Below are positions 7,876 through 15,654 of a stretch of 64,000 nt of DNA, piece after piece. A program made the translations under genes and the position numbers. Source of the DNA: Streptomyces griseoviridis (lineage in GTDB: Bacteria > Actinomycetota > Actinomycetes > Streptomycetales > Streptomycetaceae); assembly GCF_005222485.1 (NCBI RefSeq), contig NZ_CP029078.1, positions 3,376,001 to 3,440,000 of the forward strand, in the 5' to 3' direction. The stretch's first letter is position 1; every line of letters begins with the position of its first letter. Below the pieces are notes generated by a model. The model made no database searches and was not told where the DNA came from. It saw only the letters and a list, made by a program, of their open reading frames with translations.

Positions 7876-9061
7876 CCCGGTCGGTCGGCCGATGCCGTTG
7901 TGGCTCGCCGCCCGCTACGTGTGCGGCCCGCACCGCGGCCACCTGACCCCGGCCACGGCGCCGCGCTTGAGCTGGGGAGCCGTCGTCACCGCGACGACCG
8001 GCCCGGGAGGCGCGGGCCGGGCGCTGCGCTCCTTGCTCTACGGCGTGCGCGGCGCGGCGGACGTGTGGCGTCACCGTCGGACGATCAGTGACGACCATGT
8101 GGTCCTCGACGCGGTGGTCCTGGCGCTCCGGACGAGTTGCGACAGCCGCGACATCATGGCCCTGCGCCGGTGCGGGCGACCGGACCTCGACGCCTTGCGC
8201 GGTGTGGTGCCCAGAGCGCGCCGGGCCGAACACCGTGACTGGAACAACTGTGCCGTGGCAGCCGCTCTGGTCAACGACAAGGCGGAGTGCAACCGACGTC
8301 TTGAGGCGGCGGACATCAAGGTCCCGCGCCAGTCCCTGATCCCTCCGGTGACCCGCGTCTGGACACCGGACGGGGGCGGGGCACGGCAGGTCCTGGAGTT
8401 CTGTCACGCGGACATCGCACCCGGCACCCTCTGTGTCCTGAAGGACCGCCACGGATTGCAGGGCGAGTCCGTGTGGGCGGCCCGCGCGTGCCGTGAGCCG
8501 CCGGCGGGGAGTCATGCGGCGCTGCGGGAACTGGTGCGCGGCGGCCGGCTCGTCGCTGAGGAACGGCTGCGGCCGCAGGACTGGTTCGCCGAGGCCGGCG
8601 ACACCGCCCTGCCGACCATGCGGGTGGTCACTTCCCGGCTCAGGGGACGCACGGAGGTGGTGGGAATGGTTCTTTTCCGTGGCGGGCCGGGTGCCGTCGC
8701 GGCCAATCGCAGACAGGGCGGCACCGCGCACCTGGTCGGCAAAGACGGTTCCTGTGGGAACGGGCTTGACGCACAGGGCACGGACCGAGGCCCATGCGCC
8801 TATGTGCTTCCGCCCCGTTGGGCGACGGCGATGCGCGAGATGTGTCTCAGGGCTCATCGACTGTTTCCGTGTCTCGGCTCGGTCGGCTGGGACGTGGGGC
8901 TGTCGGAGCGGGGTCCCGTCCTGTTGGAAGGCAACCCGAACTGGGGAATGAACGTGCCGCAGTTGATGCCGGGGCGACCCATGCTGGAGGAGTTCAGGCA
9001 GACCCGTCTTCGGGACACCTGGCGGAGCGGGCCAGGACCGCAGAAGGAGGGCCGGCCGTGA
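7859..9061 (+). CDS. ATP-grasp ligase, sugar-transfer-associated type, RLP operon
   Basis: 400 aa. The C-terminal GWDVGLSERGPVLLEGNPNWG-like segment (about residues 345-365) is the magnesium/ATP-binding end of an ATP-grasp domain. It best fits the family called sugar-transfer-associated ATP-grasp (PF14397). The mid-region VLKDRHGLQGESVW resembles the ATP-clamping part, and NDKAECNRRLEAADIKVP near 133-150 matches the segment preceding the lid. Such enzymes activate a carboxylate and join it to an amine or similar nucleophile. ATG 7859 lies inside the end of the acyltransferase gene; ATG 7892 is an alternative. It is coupled to the following GNAT gene by GTGA. A ligase next to two acyl-transferring enzymes suggests assembly of an amide- or ester-decorated small molecule. 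Confidence 0.78.
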   Translation: MTHAPDPVGRPMPLWLAARYVCGPHRGHLTPATAPRLSWGAVVTATTGPGGAGRALRSLLYGVRGAADVWRHRRTISDDHVVLDAVVLALRTSCDSRDIMALRRCGRPDLDALRGVVPRARRAEHRDWNNCAVAAALVNDKAECNRRLEAADIKVPRQSLIPPVTRVWTPDGGGARQVLEFCHADIAPGTLCVLKDRHGLQGESVWAARACREPPAGSHAALRELVRGGRLVAEERLRPQDWFAEAGDTALPTMRVVTSRLRGRTEVVGMVLFRGGPGAVAANRRQGGTAHLVGKDGSCGNGLDAQGTDRGPCAYVLPPRWATAMREMCLRAHRLFPCLGSVGWDVGLSERGPVLLEGNPNWGMNVPQLMPGRPMLEEFRQTRLRDTWRSGPGPQKEGRP

Positions 9062-9666
9062 AGGGAGCCGACCTGCGCATAGCCAGACTCGACGATCCAC
9101 GGTCGAGCGCCTTTCTCGCTTTCACCCGTCGGGCCACGCTCGACAGCCTCACCGCTCTGCGATCGATCCGCCGGACCGCCCCGGGGCAGACCTGCCTCTG
9201 CGCCTGGTACCGGGGCGAGGTGATCGGCTGTACCTCCTGGCACCAGAGGCGCAAGCTCGACTACACGGACCTGGACGGAGCACCCGCCCACATCACGAGC
9301 GTGTACCTGTGTTCGTCCGAAGTCCTGCCGGAGTTCCGTGGGAGGGGTGTGGGCGGTCTGCTCTACGAACGACGACTCACCGAATGCGGCGGCGACAACC
9401 GACCCGTCGCCGTCGAGATCCTGGGCCGCGGAACTCCTCTGTCCGTGGCCGACGATGCCTGGGCGGGCCTCGTCTGGCACCTCACCCGTGGCTTTCTGAT
9501 CGTCGGACACAGCAATGACGAGGACGCCGGTCCCGTACTGGCCCGTCGCTCCTCGGCGTTCTGCGTGGCCCCTGGTGCCCGATGTCGAACGCGTCATCTT
9601 CTGAACGGATTTGAACGGCACACCATCGCCACAGCTCGCCGCACGGTCACGAGCAGGGAAGAGTGA
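9058..9666 (+). CDS. GNAT-family N-acetyltransferase, last gene of RLP operon
   Basis: 202-aa GNAT-fold protein. The acetyl-CoA pyrophosphate-binding motif A is visible as LPEFRGRGVGGLLYERRL (about residues 91-108). It is preceded by a beta strand ending in ITSVYLCSSE. The N-terminal half has a WYRGEVIGCTSW strand typical of the fold. It probably acetylates an amine of the pathway intermediate or product. The start is a GTG overlapping the ligase stop, with an AGGAGGG site upstream. I recognise no closer subfamily. It ends the run of eight genes whose gaps are all 11 bp or less or overlaps. An AT-richer spacer follows. Confidence 0.8.
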   Translation: MKGADLRIARLDDPRSSAFLAFTRRATLDSLTALRSIRRTAPGQTCLCAWYRGEVIGCTSWHQRRKLDYTDLDGAPAHITSVYLCSSEVLPEFRGRGVGGLLYERRLTECGGDNRPVAVEILGRGTPLSVADDAWAGLVWHLTRGFLIVGHSNDEDAGPVLARRSSAFCVAPGARCRTRHLLNGFERHTIATARRTVTSREE

Positions 9667-10013
9667 TGCCATTCGCGATCAGTCCGTAACGACTTGAGCG
9701 CATTCGATGTCATCCCCAGGGTGTGATTTACGCAACGTGCGTCACGGGAACTGACACGCCGTAGTTTGGCCAACCGCGGCAAAAGCGCTGGCAGTTGCCT
9801 TGATCGCCACATACGTGGCATGCCGACCGCCCGGTTGGGCACGCCGTGCCACCCACGCACGCCCCGGACACCCCCAGGCCCGCGGCGCCCACACCGTGGC
9901 CGACGGTGCCGCCGGGTACTGTGTGGGGCTATCACCGCTCCTCTGAGGGTCCGCGACTACGGCGTGGACGCCCCGCGGGGTTCACGAACGTGGACCAGAA
10001 AGGGGGCGGCCCG
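9667..10013. other. Intergenic stretch with small inverted repeats
   Basis: About 350 bp without a convincing gene, less GC-rich than its surroundings. It contains two short inverted repeats: ACGCA-ACG-TGCGT (9730-9742) and GCCAC-ATAC-GTGGC (9806-9819). Either could be an operator for the small gene at 10014. No tRNA fold or attachment-site remnant was recognised. Confidence 0.4.
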
Positions 10014-10133
10014 ATGGCCGCACAGCCAGAGGGACACCAGAACACCACAGCGGACAAGATGTACCGTCGCGCCCGCTGGCTCGGACCGATCTTCATGATC
10101 TACAAGATCGTGCGTGAGTTCCTGAGCCACTAA
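10014..10133 (+). CDS. 39-residue basic, hydrophobic-tailed protein
   Basis: A very short gene preceded by AAAGGGGGC 7-8 bp before the ATG. The product has a polar N-terminal third (MAAQPEGHQNTTADK), a basic patch (MYRRAR), a hydrophobic segment (WLGPIFMIYKIV) and a REFLSH tail. This could be a small membrane-associated protein. A 6-bp GC hairpin (GCCCCG/CGGGGC, around 10143-10164) follows within 10 bp of the stop. The clean ribosome site, the compositional change from basic to hydrophobic, and the hairpin suggest a real gene. The family is unknown to me. Confidence 0.55.
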   Translation: MAAQPEGHQNTTADKMYRRARWLGPIFMIYKIVREFLSH

Positions 10134-10503
10134 AGGGAGCAGCCCCGACCCGAAGGCCGGGGCGCACCCGATCTGGTGTTGCCAGAGGGCCTCATCTCTG
10201 CATGCTTGGCGGCTTCGGAGATGGGGCTCTCGCCTTGTTCTGCGCAACGGCCCCCATCTTGCCCTGCTCTCAAGATCCTTCGCGACACTTGCGCGCCGGT
10301 TGGACCATAAGCGGGGTCTTCGGTTCCGGTCCGCATTTCAGCGTTCGACCTGCTCAGAAAATTCGTGCCCATGTGAAAGTGACGCAAGTCATAACTGAAA
10401 GCGTGACGCACAGCACACCATACTGTCCGATTCGCCCAGGTCTACTGACGCGTAAGCCCGGTGCCCGGTGGAGCGGCGGAAATCGTACAGGACGGCACTG
10501 ACA
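10134..10503. other. Intergenic stretch with hairpin and GTGACGCA repeats
   Basis: Nearly 370 bp with no convincing protein. An imperfect hairpin pairs GCCTCATCTC (from about 10188) with GAGATGGGGC (to about 10229). GTGACGCA occurs twice (10379-10386 and 10403-10410), each just after GAAA, 24 bp apart, upstream of a possible TACTGT -10 box near 10430. This could be a promoter region or an untranslated RNA; neither is established. Confidence 0.35.
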
Positions 10504-10533
10504 ACCCGGCCCCGCCAGCCACCGGGGCCGGGT
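10504..10533. terminator. 11-bp stem terminator at the 3' end of the sugar operon
   Basis: ACCCGGCCCCG and CGGGGCCGGGT form a perfect 11-bp stem with an 8-nt loop. It lies about 40 bp beyond the stop of the minus-strand isomerase gene and could also stop transcripts arriving from the left. Confidence 0.75.
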
Positions 10534-10575
10534 CGCATCGCCCCTTCGCGGAGGGAACGCGATGCACAGACCTCG

Positions 10576-11412
10576 TCAGGGCCGCGTGTGCGCCCTGAAG
10601 CGGTCCGTCGTTTCTGTCAGGACCTCTCGGCCGTCCCTCGCCCACAGGCCGTCGTTGAAGAGTTCCACCTCGATCGCGCCGGTGTACCCGGCCGCCTCCA
10701 CCAGTTCCTGCCAGGCGCGCATGTCGATCGCGCCGTCGCCGATCTGGCCCCGGCCGTTGAGGACGCCCTCGGGCAACGGGGTTGTCCAGTCCGCGAGTTG
10801 GAAGGTGTGGATGCGGTTGCCCGCGCCCGCTCGGGCGATCTGGGCGGGGGCCTGGTCGTCCCACCAGATGTGGTACGTGTCCACCGTGACGCCGACCTGG
10901 TGGGCCGGGAAGCGCTCCGCGATGTCCAGGGCCTGGGCGAGGGTGGAGACCACGCAGCGGTCCGAGGCGTACATCGGGTGCAGGGGTTCGATGGCGAGCC
11001 GTACGCCGTGCTCCTCGGCGTACGGGCCCAGTTCGGCCAGCGCGTCCGCGATCCGCTCGCGGGCGCCCGGCAGGTCCTTGGAGCCGGCCGGGAGGCCGCC
11101 GGAGACCAGGACCAGGGTGTCGGTGCCGAGGGCGGCGGCCTCGTCGACGGCCCGCTTGTTGTCGGCGACGGCCGTGGCCCGTTCGGCCGGGGAGATCGCC
11201 GTCAGGAAGCCGCCCCGGCACAGCGTCGTGACGGTCAGGCCCGCGTCGCGCACCAGCTTCGCCGCCGCCTCCACGCCGTACGCCTGGACCGGCTCGCGCC
11301 ACAGGCCGACCTGGGTGACACCCAACGCCTCGCAGGCGTCGGCCAGTTCGGGCAGGGACAGCTGCTTGACCGTCATCTGGTTGATGGAGAAGCGTTCGAG
11401 ACCGGTGCTCAC
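10576..11412 (-). CDS. Sugar phosphate isomerase/epimerase (TIM barrel)
   Basis: 278-aa AP-endonuclease-2-type TIM barrel. Metal-site features are visible: the AIEPLHP strand (Glu), the VTVDTYHIWW segment (Asp, His), HTFQLADW (His) and IEVELFN (Glu). This fits the IolE/IolI/hydroxypyruvate isomerase superfamily acting on sugars or inososes. The start is a GTG (complement 11410-11412) overlapping the stop of the upstream DUF993 gene, so the two are translationally coupled. With a DUF993 protein and a Gfo/Idh/MocA dehydrogenase in the same operon, oxidation then isomerisation of an unusual sugar or cyclitol is likely; the substrate is unknown. Confidence 0.85.
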   Translation of the reverse strand: MSTGLERFSINQMTVKQLSLPELADACEALGVTQVGLWREPVQAYGVEAAAKLVRDAGLTVTTLCRGGFLTAISPAERATAVADNKRAVDEAAALGTDTLVLVSGGLPAGSKDLPGARERIADALAELGPYAEEHGVRLAIEPLHPMYASDRCVVSTLAQALDIAERFPAHQVGVTVDTYHIWWDDQAPAQIARAGAGNRIHTFQLADWTTPLPEGVLNGRGQIGDGAIDMRAWQELVEAAGYTGAIEVELFNDGLWARDGREVLTETTDRFRAHTRP

Positions 11413-12560
11413 TGGTTCACCCCGTACAGCGACAGCAGGTTCCTCATCCGCTCCTCGGCCAGCTTCGGGTCGGGGAACAGGCCGAGTCCGTCGGCGAGTT
11501 CGTAGGCGCGCGCCAGGTGCGGCAGGGAGCGCGCCGACTGGAGGCCGCCGACCATCGTGAAGTGCGTCTGGTGTCCGGCCAGCCAGGCCAGGAAGACCAC
11601 GCCCGTCTTGTAGAAGCGGGTCGGCGCCTGGAAGAGGTGGCGGGACAACTCGACCGTCGGATCGAGGAGTTCGCGGAACCCCGCGGTGTCCCCGGTGTCC
11701 AGGACGCGGACCGCCTCGGCGCCCAGCGGACCCAGCGGGTCGAAGATGCCGAGCAGGGCGTGGCTGAAGCCCTGCTCGTCGCCCGCGATCAGCTCCGGGT
11801 AGTTGAAGTCGTCGCCGGTGTAGCAGCGCACGCCCTGCGGCAGCCGGCGGCGCAGCTCCACCTCGCGCCCGGCGTCGAGGAGCGAGACCTTGATGCCGTC
11901 GACCTTGTCCGGGTGGGCGGCGATGACGTCGAGGAAGGTGTCGGTCGCCGTGTCCAGGTCCGAGGAGCCCCAGTAGCCGTCGAGGGCCGGGTCGAACATC
12001 GGGCCGAGCCAGTGCAGGACGACCGGTCCGTCCGCCTGCCGCAGGAGGTGACCGTAGACCTCCAGGTAGTCCTCGGGTCCGGTGGCCGCGGCCGCCAGCG
12101 CCCTGGACGCCATCAGGATGGCCTGCGCGCCGGACTCCTCGACGAGCGCGAGCTGCTCCTCGTAGGCGGCCCGCACCTCGGCGAGGGTGCCCGCGGTCAG
12201 CTGGTCGGTGCCGACGCCGCAGGCGATCCGGCCGCCGGACGCCTTCGCCTCGGCGGCGCTGCGGCGGATCAGCTCGGCGGCGGTCGGCCAGTCGAGGCCC
12301 ATGCCGCGCTGGGCGGTGTCCATGGCCTCGGCGACCCCGAGGCCGTGCGACCAGAGGTGGCGGCGGAAGGCGAGGGTGGCGTCCCAGTCGACGGCGGCCG
12401 GTCCGTCGGGGGTGGTGTCGGCGAACGGGTCGGCGACGACATGGGCCGCCGAGAAGACCGTGCGGGAGGTGAAGGGGGCGCCGGGGGTGAGGGCGAGCGG
12501 CTCGGGGCGGGGCTCGTAGCTCCGCAACGTGCCGTCGGTGCCCGGGAGTCGGAGGGTCAC
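11409..12560 (-). CDS. DUF993 family protein (aldolase-like)
   Basis: 383 aa. It matches the actinobacterial DUF993 family, distantly related to dihydrodipicolinate-synthase-type aldolases. Recognisable parts are the FSAAHVVADPF opening, RIACGVGTDQL, the WLGPMFDPALDGYWG stretch, and DGIKVSLLDA, whose lysine lies where a Schiff-base lysine would be expected. It sits between the dehydrogenase (4-bp overlap upstream) and the isomerase (4-bp overlap downstream). A retro-aldol or related lyase step in sugar catabolism is reasonable, but no family member's reaction is known to me. Confidence 0.82.
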   Translation of the reverse strand: MTLRLPGTDGTLRSYEPRPEPLALTPGAPFTSRTVFSAAHVVADPFADTTPDGPAAVDWDATLAFRRHLWSHGLGVAEAMDTAQRGMGLDWPTAAELIRRSAAEAKASGGRIACGVGTDQLTAGTLAEVRAAYEEQLALVEESGAQAILMASRALAAAATGPEDYLEVYGHLLRQADGPVVLHWLGPMFDPALDGYWGSSDLDTATDTFLDVIAAHPDKVDGIKVSLLDAGREVELRRRLPQGVRCYTGDDFNYPELIAGDEQGFSHALLGIFDPLGPLGAEAVRVLDTGDTAGFRELLDPTVELSRHLFQAPTRFYKTGVVFLAWLAGHQTHFTMVGGLQSARSLPHLARAYELADGLGLFPDPKLAEERMRNLLSLYGVNQ

Positions 12561-13708
12561 AGCGTGATCTCCGGGACGTCGAGGCGGCGGCCCTCGGTGG
12601 ACGACTTAAGCCCCAGCTCGGCGAGTTGGACGCCACGGGCGCCGGCCAGCAGGTCCCAGTGGTAGGGCGCGTCGGCGTAGACGTGCCGCAGGAACAGCTC
12701 CCACTGCGCCTTGAAGCCGTTGTCGAACTCCTCGTTGTCCGGGACCTCCTGCCACTGGTCGCGGAAGGAGTAGGTGGCCGGGATGTCGGGGTTCCAGACC
12801 GGCTTGGGGGTCAGAGTGCGGTGCTGGACACGGCAGTTGCGCAGTCCAGCGACGGCCGAGCCCTCGGTGCCGTCGACCTGGAACTCGACGAGTTCGTCGC
12901 GGTTGACGCGCACCGCCCAGGAGGAGTTGATCTGCGCGATGGCGCCGCCGTCGAGTTCGAAGATGCCGTAGGCGGCGTCGTCGGCGGTCGCGTCGTAGGG
13001 CTTGTCGTCCTCGTCCCAGCGCTGCGGGATGTGGGTGGTGGCGATGGCCTGGACGGACTTCACCCGGCCGAACAGCTCGTGCAGCACGTACTCCCAGTGC
13101 GGGAACATGTCGACGACGATGCCGCCGCCGTCCTCCGCGCGGTAGTTCCAGGACGGGCGCTGGGCGCTCTGCCAGTCGCCCTCGAAGACCCAGTAGCCGA
13201 ACTCGCCGCGCACCGACAGGATCCGGCCGAAGAAGCCGCCGTCGATGAGGCGCTTGAGCTTGAGCAGGCCAGGCAGGAACAGCTTGTCCTGCACGACGCC
13301 GTGCTTGATGCCGGCCGCGTCGGCGAGCCTGGCCAGTTCCAGGGCGCCGTCGAGGCCGGTGGCGGTGGGCTTCTCGGTGTAGAGGTGCTTGCCCGCGGCG
13401 ATGGCCTTGGTGAGCGCTTCCTCACGGGCGGAGGTGACCTGGGCGTCGAAGTAGATCTCGACGGTCGGGTCGGCGAGGACCGCGTCGAGGTCGGTCGAGA
13501 CGTGCTCGATGCCGTGCCGCTCGGCGAGCGCGCGCAGGGCGTGCTCGCGGCGGCCGACCAGCACCGGTTCGGGCCACAGCACGGTGCCGTCGCCGAGGTC
13601 GAGGCCACCCTGTTCGCGGATGGCCAGGATGGAGCGGACCAGGTGCTGGCGGTAGCCCATGCGTCCGGTCACGCCGTTCATGGCGATCCGCACCGTCTTG
13701 CGTGTCAC
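12557..13708 (-). CDS. Gfo/Idh/MocA-family NAD(P)-dependent oxidoreductase
   Basis: 383 aa. The N-terminal Rossmann domain begins VRIAMNGVTGRMGYRQH, and the EKPTA motif (about residues 118-122) is the family hallmark that places the catalytic lysine. The C-terminal alpha/beta domain contains GGGIVVDMFPHWEY. These enzymes oxidise a hydroxyl of a sugar or inositol using NAD(P). The start is the GTG at complement 13706-13708, preceded by GAAGGGAA. It is the first gene of a three-gene minus-strand operon (oxidoreductase, DUF993, isomerase), divergent from a LacI-type regulator. An AAGCGCTT palindrome lies about 85 bp upstream, so control by that regulator is likely. Confidence 0.88.
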   Translation of the reverse strand: MTRKTVRIAMNGVTGRMGYRQHLVRSILAIREQGGLDLGDGTVLWPEPVLVGRREHALRALAERHGIEHVSTDLDAVLADPTVEIYFDAQVTSAREEALTKAIAAGKHLYTEKPTATGLDGALELARLADAAGIKHGVVQDKLFLPGLLKLKRLIDGGFFGRILSVRGEFGYWVFEGDWQSAQRPSWNYRAEDGGGIVVDMFPHWEYVLHELFGRVKSVQAIATTHIPQRWDEDDKPYDATADDAAYGIFELDGGAIAQINSSWAVRVNRDELVEFQVDGTEGSAVAGLRNCRVQHRTLTPKPVWNPDIPATYSFRDQWQEVPDNEEFDNGFKAQWELFLRHVYADAPYHWDLLAGARGVQLAELGLKSSTEGRRLDVPEITL

Positions 13709-13786
13709 GTCATTCCCTTCGCAGGTGTCGTACACAGCGTTGTACGCGGTGTGCGTGCCGCGTTCGCCCTCCTGATGAGCGTCACA

Positions 13787-13799
13787 GCAAGCGCTTTCT
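13787..13799. promoter_or_regulatory. Candidate LacI-family operator (AAGCGCTT core)
   Basis: The palindrome AAGCGCTT (13789-13796) sits in a GCAAGCGCTTTC context, typical of LacI/GalR-family operators with a central CG. It lies between the sugar operon and the divergent LacI-type gene, close to where a promoter for the minus-strand operon would be. Confidence 0.6.
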
Positions 13800-13916
13800 A
13801 TGTAAGGAGAAGCTAGCCTCTGAACAGTGGTCCGGACAAGACCGTGACCGCTTCGAGTTGTTCGAGGGGACGAACGGGCGGGCGCGGGGGCCGTAAGGTC
13901 TGCTCGGGGCGGCGGG

Positions 13917-14240
13917 CCCGGGGAACGGGGCACGTCACGCCACGGGAACGGGGTGTGTGACGTCCCGGGGAACGGGGGCGCGTCACGCCTCGGGGAACGG
14001 GGGCGCGTCACGTCCCGGGAACCATGGGCGGCGGTGGCCCGTCCCCGACGGGGTACGGACGCGCGCGCGGCGCTTCGCGCGGCCGGGCGGGCGGATGGAT
14101 GGGTGGATGAATGGATGGATGACGGCGAACAGACGTGCGGCCGCCGCGGACGTCCTGCCGTCCGGCCGTCCGCCCGACCGTCCGCGGCGGACGTCCTGCG
14201 GCGGACGTCCCGCGGCGGACGGGCGGGCGTACGGACAGGC
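13917..14240. repeat. Tandem and simple repeats upstream of the LacI-type gene
   Basis: Four head-to-tail copies of a 23-25 bp unit (consensus CCCGGGGAACGGGGGCGTCACG, broken here as CCCGGGGAACG and GGGGGCGTCACG) lie at 13917-14012, with a partial fifth to 14023. A GGAT/GGTGGAT-type simple repeat (14093-14121) and three GCGGCGGACGTCC-like units (14184-14220) follow. The whole 13800-14317 stretch has no gene that I can support. Confidence 0.7.
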
Positions 14241-14317
14241 GGAGGGTCCTGGCGGGCCCACGACGAGCAGAGGCACAACGAGGTGCGACGAGAGATGCGC
14301 GACCGGAGGACGACGAG

Positions 14318-15373
14318 ATGACGGTGACCCTGGCGGACGTGGCGGCCCGCGCGCAGGTCTCCCCCGCGACGGTGTCGCGCGTGCTGAACGGGAACTACCC
14401 GGTGGCCGCCTCCACCCGGGAACGGGTCCTGAAGGCCGTCGACGACCTGGACTACGTCCTCAACGGCCCCGCGAGCGCGCTGGCCGCGGCCACCTCGGAC
14501 CTGGTCGGCATCCTGGTCAACGACATCGCCGACCCGTTCTTCGGGATCATGGCGAGCGCGATCCAGTCCGAGATCGGCGGGCCCGGCGGGCGGGCCGGCG
14601 GCGAACGGCTGGCGGTCACCTGCAACACCGGGGGCTCACCCGAACGTGAACTGACCTACCTGACGCTGTTGCAGCGACAGCGCGCCGCGGCCGTGGTGCT
14701 GACCGGCGGCGCGGTCGAGGACGAACCCCATCTCGCCGCCGTGGCGGCGAAGTTGCGCAAGCTGTCGGAGGCCGGGACGCGGGTGGTGCTGTGCGGGCGG
14801 CCACCGGCCCCCGACACCGGCGCCATCGCCCTGACGTTCGACAACAGGGGCGGCGGGCAGCGGCTCACCGAACACCTGATCGGGCTTGGCCACCGGCGGC
14901 TCGGCTACATCGCGGGCCCCGAGGAGCGGACGACGACCCGGCACCGTCTGGAGGGCCACCGCGCGGCGCTCGCGGCGGCCGGGATCGCGGAGGACCCCCG
15001 CTGGACCGTGCACGGCCGCTACGACCGGCAGGCCGGTTACGAGGCCACGCTCGAACTGCTGCGCCGCGACCCGTCGCTGACGGCGGTCGTCGCCGCGAAC
15101 GACTCCGTGGCGCTGGGCGCCTGCGCCGCGCTGCGCGAGTCGGGACTGCGCATCCCCGACGACGTCTCGGTGGCCGGCTTCGACGACCTCCCGTTCAGCG
15201 TCGACGCGGTGCCCGCGCTGACGACGGTACGGCTGCCGCTCGCGGAGGCCGGCGCACGGGCGGGCCGGATCGCGATGGGCCGCGAGGAGGCACCGCCCGG
15301 CGGGATCACCACGGTGCGGGGCGAGTTGATGGTGCGGGGGTCCACCGGAAGACCTCGCGCGGACGGCGCCTGA
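14318..15373 (+). CDS. LacI-family transcriptional regulator
   Basis: 351 aa. The N-terminal helix-turn-helix reads LADVAARAQVSPATVSRVLNG (residues 5-25). The hinge follows, then a periplasmic-binding-type effector domain (VGILVNDIADPFF to VAGFDDLPFSVDAVPALTTVR). It should bind a sugar-derived inducer and repress the divergent dehydrogenase/DUF993/isomerase operon. The ATG is preceded by CGGAGGA. The long repeat-filled leader between it and the divergent operon is unusual. Effector identity is unknown. Confidence 0.9.
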   Translation: MTVTLADVAARAQVSPATVSRVLNGNYPVAASTRERVLKAVDDLDYVLNGPASALAAATSDLVGILVNDIADPFFGIMASAIQSEIGGPGGRAGGERLAVTCNTGGSPERELTYLTLLQRQRAAAVVLTGGAVEDEPHLAAVAAKLRKLSEAGTRVVLCGRPPAPDTGAIALTFDNRGGGQRLTEHLIGLGHRRLGYIAGPEERTTTRHRLEGHRAALAAAGIAEDPRWTVHGRYDRQAGYEATLELLRRDPSLTAVVAANDSVALGACAALRESGLRIPDDVSVAGFDDLPFSVDAVPALTTVRLPLAEAGARAGRIAMGREEAPPGGITTVRGELMVRGSTGRPRADGA

Positions 15374-15453
15374 CGCCTTCGGCCGATGTGACGGGGGTGT
15401 GGGGCGGCGCCTGACGGGGCCGGCGGCGCTCGGAGCAGGCGGGGCCGGGTGCC

Positions 15454-15509
15454 GCCGTTCCGCTGGGTCGCCGTTCCGCTGGGTCGCCGTTCCGCTGGGT
15501 CGCCGTAGC
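15454..15509. repeat. 16-bp perfect tandem repeat
   Basis: GCCGTTCCGCTGGGTC occurs three times in perfect tandem (15454-15501), with a partial fourth copy. It lies in the gap between the LacI-type and CPBP genes, which are convergent. The rest of the 15374-15654 gap holds no recognisable gene. Confidence 0.85.
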
Positions 15510-15654
15510 GCCGGGCCGCTGTGCCGGCGGGCCACCGTGTCGCCGGGCGGTGATCAGGGCGTCGGCGGGAGTCGGTGCCGCGGGACAGCCGTGCGCCGAC
15601 CGGCGCCAGGTGCGGTGGGGGCCGCTGGGCCGATCGGCGTGTGGGGCGGGGTCG

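Noticed and set aside
10134..10260. Possible tRNA or tRNA remnant in the spacer
   Set aside because: The hairpin does not extend to a cloverleaf and no T-loop (GTTCGANNC) consensus sits in the right place.
3600..10500. RLP block as a mobile element or prophage
   Set aside because: No integrase, transposase, flanking direct repeat or tRNA attachment site was found. Acquisition is possible but there is no mobile-element evidence in the sequence.
14093..14121. GGAT repeats as part of a CRISPR array
   Set aside because: The unit is only 4 bp with no spacers, and no cas genes are nearby. It is a simple-sequence repeat.
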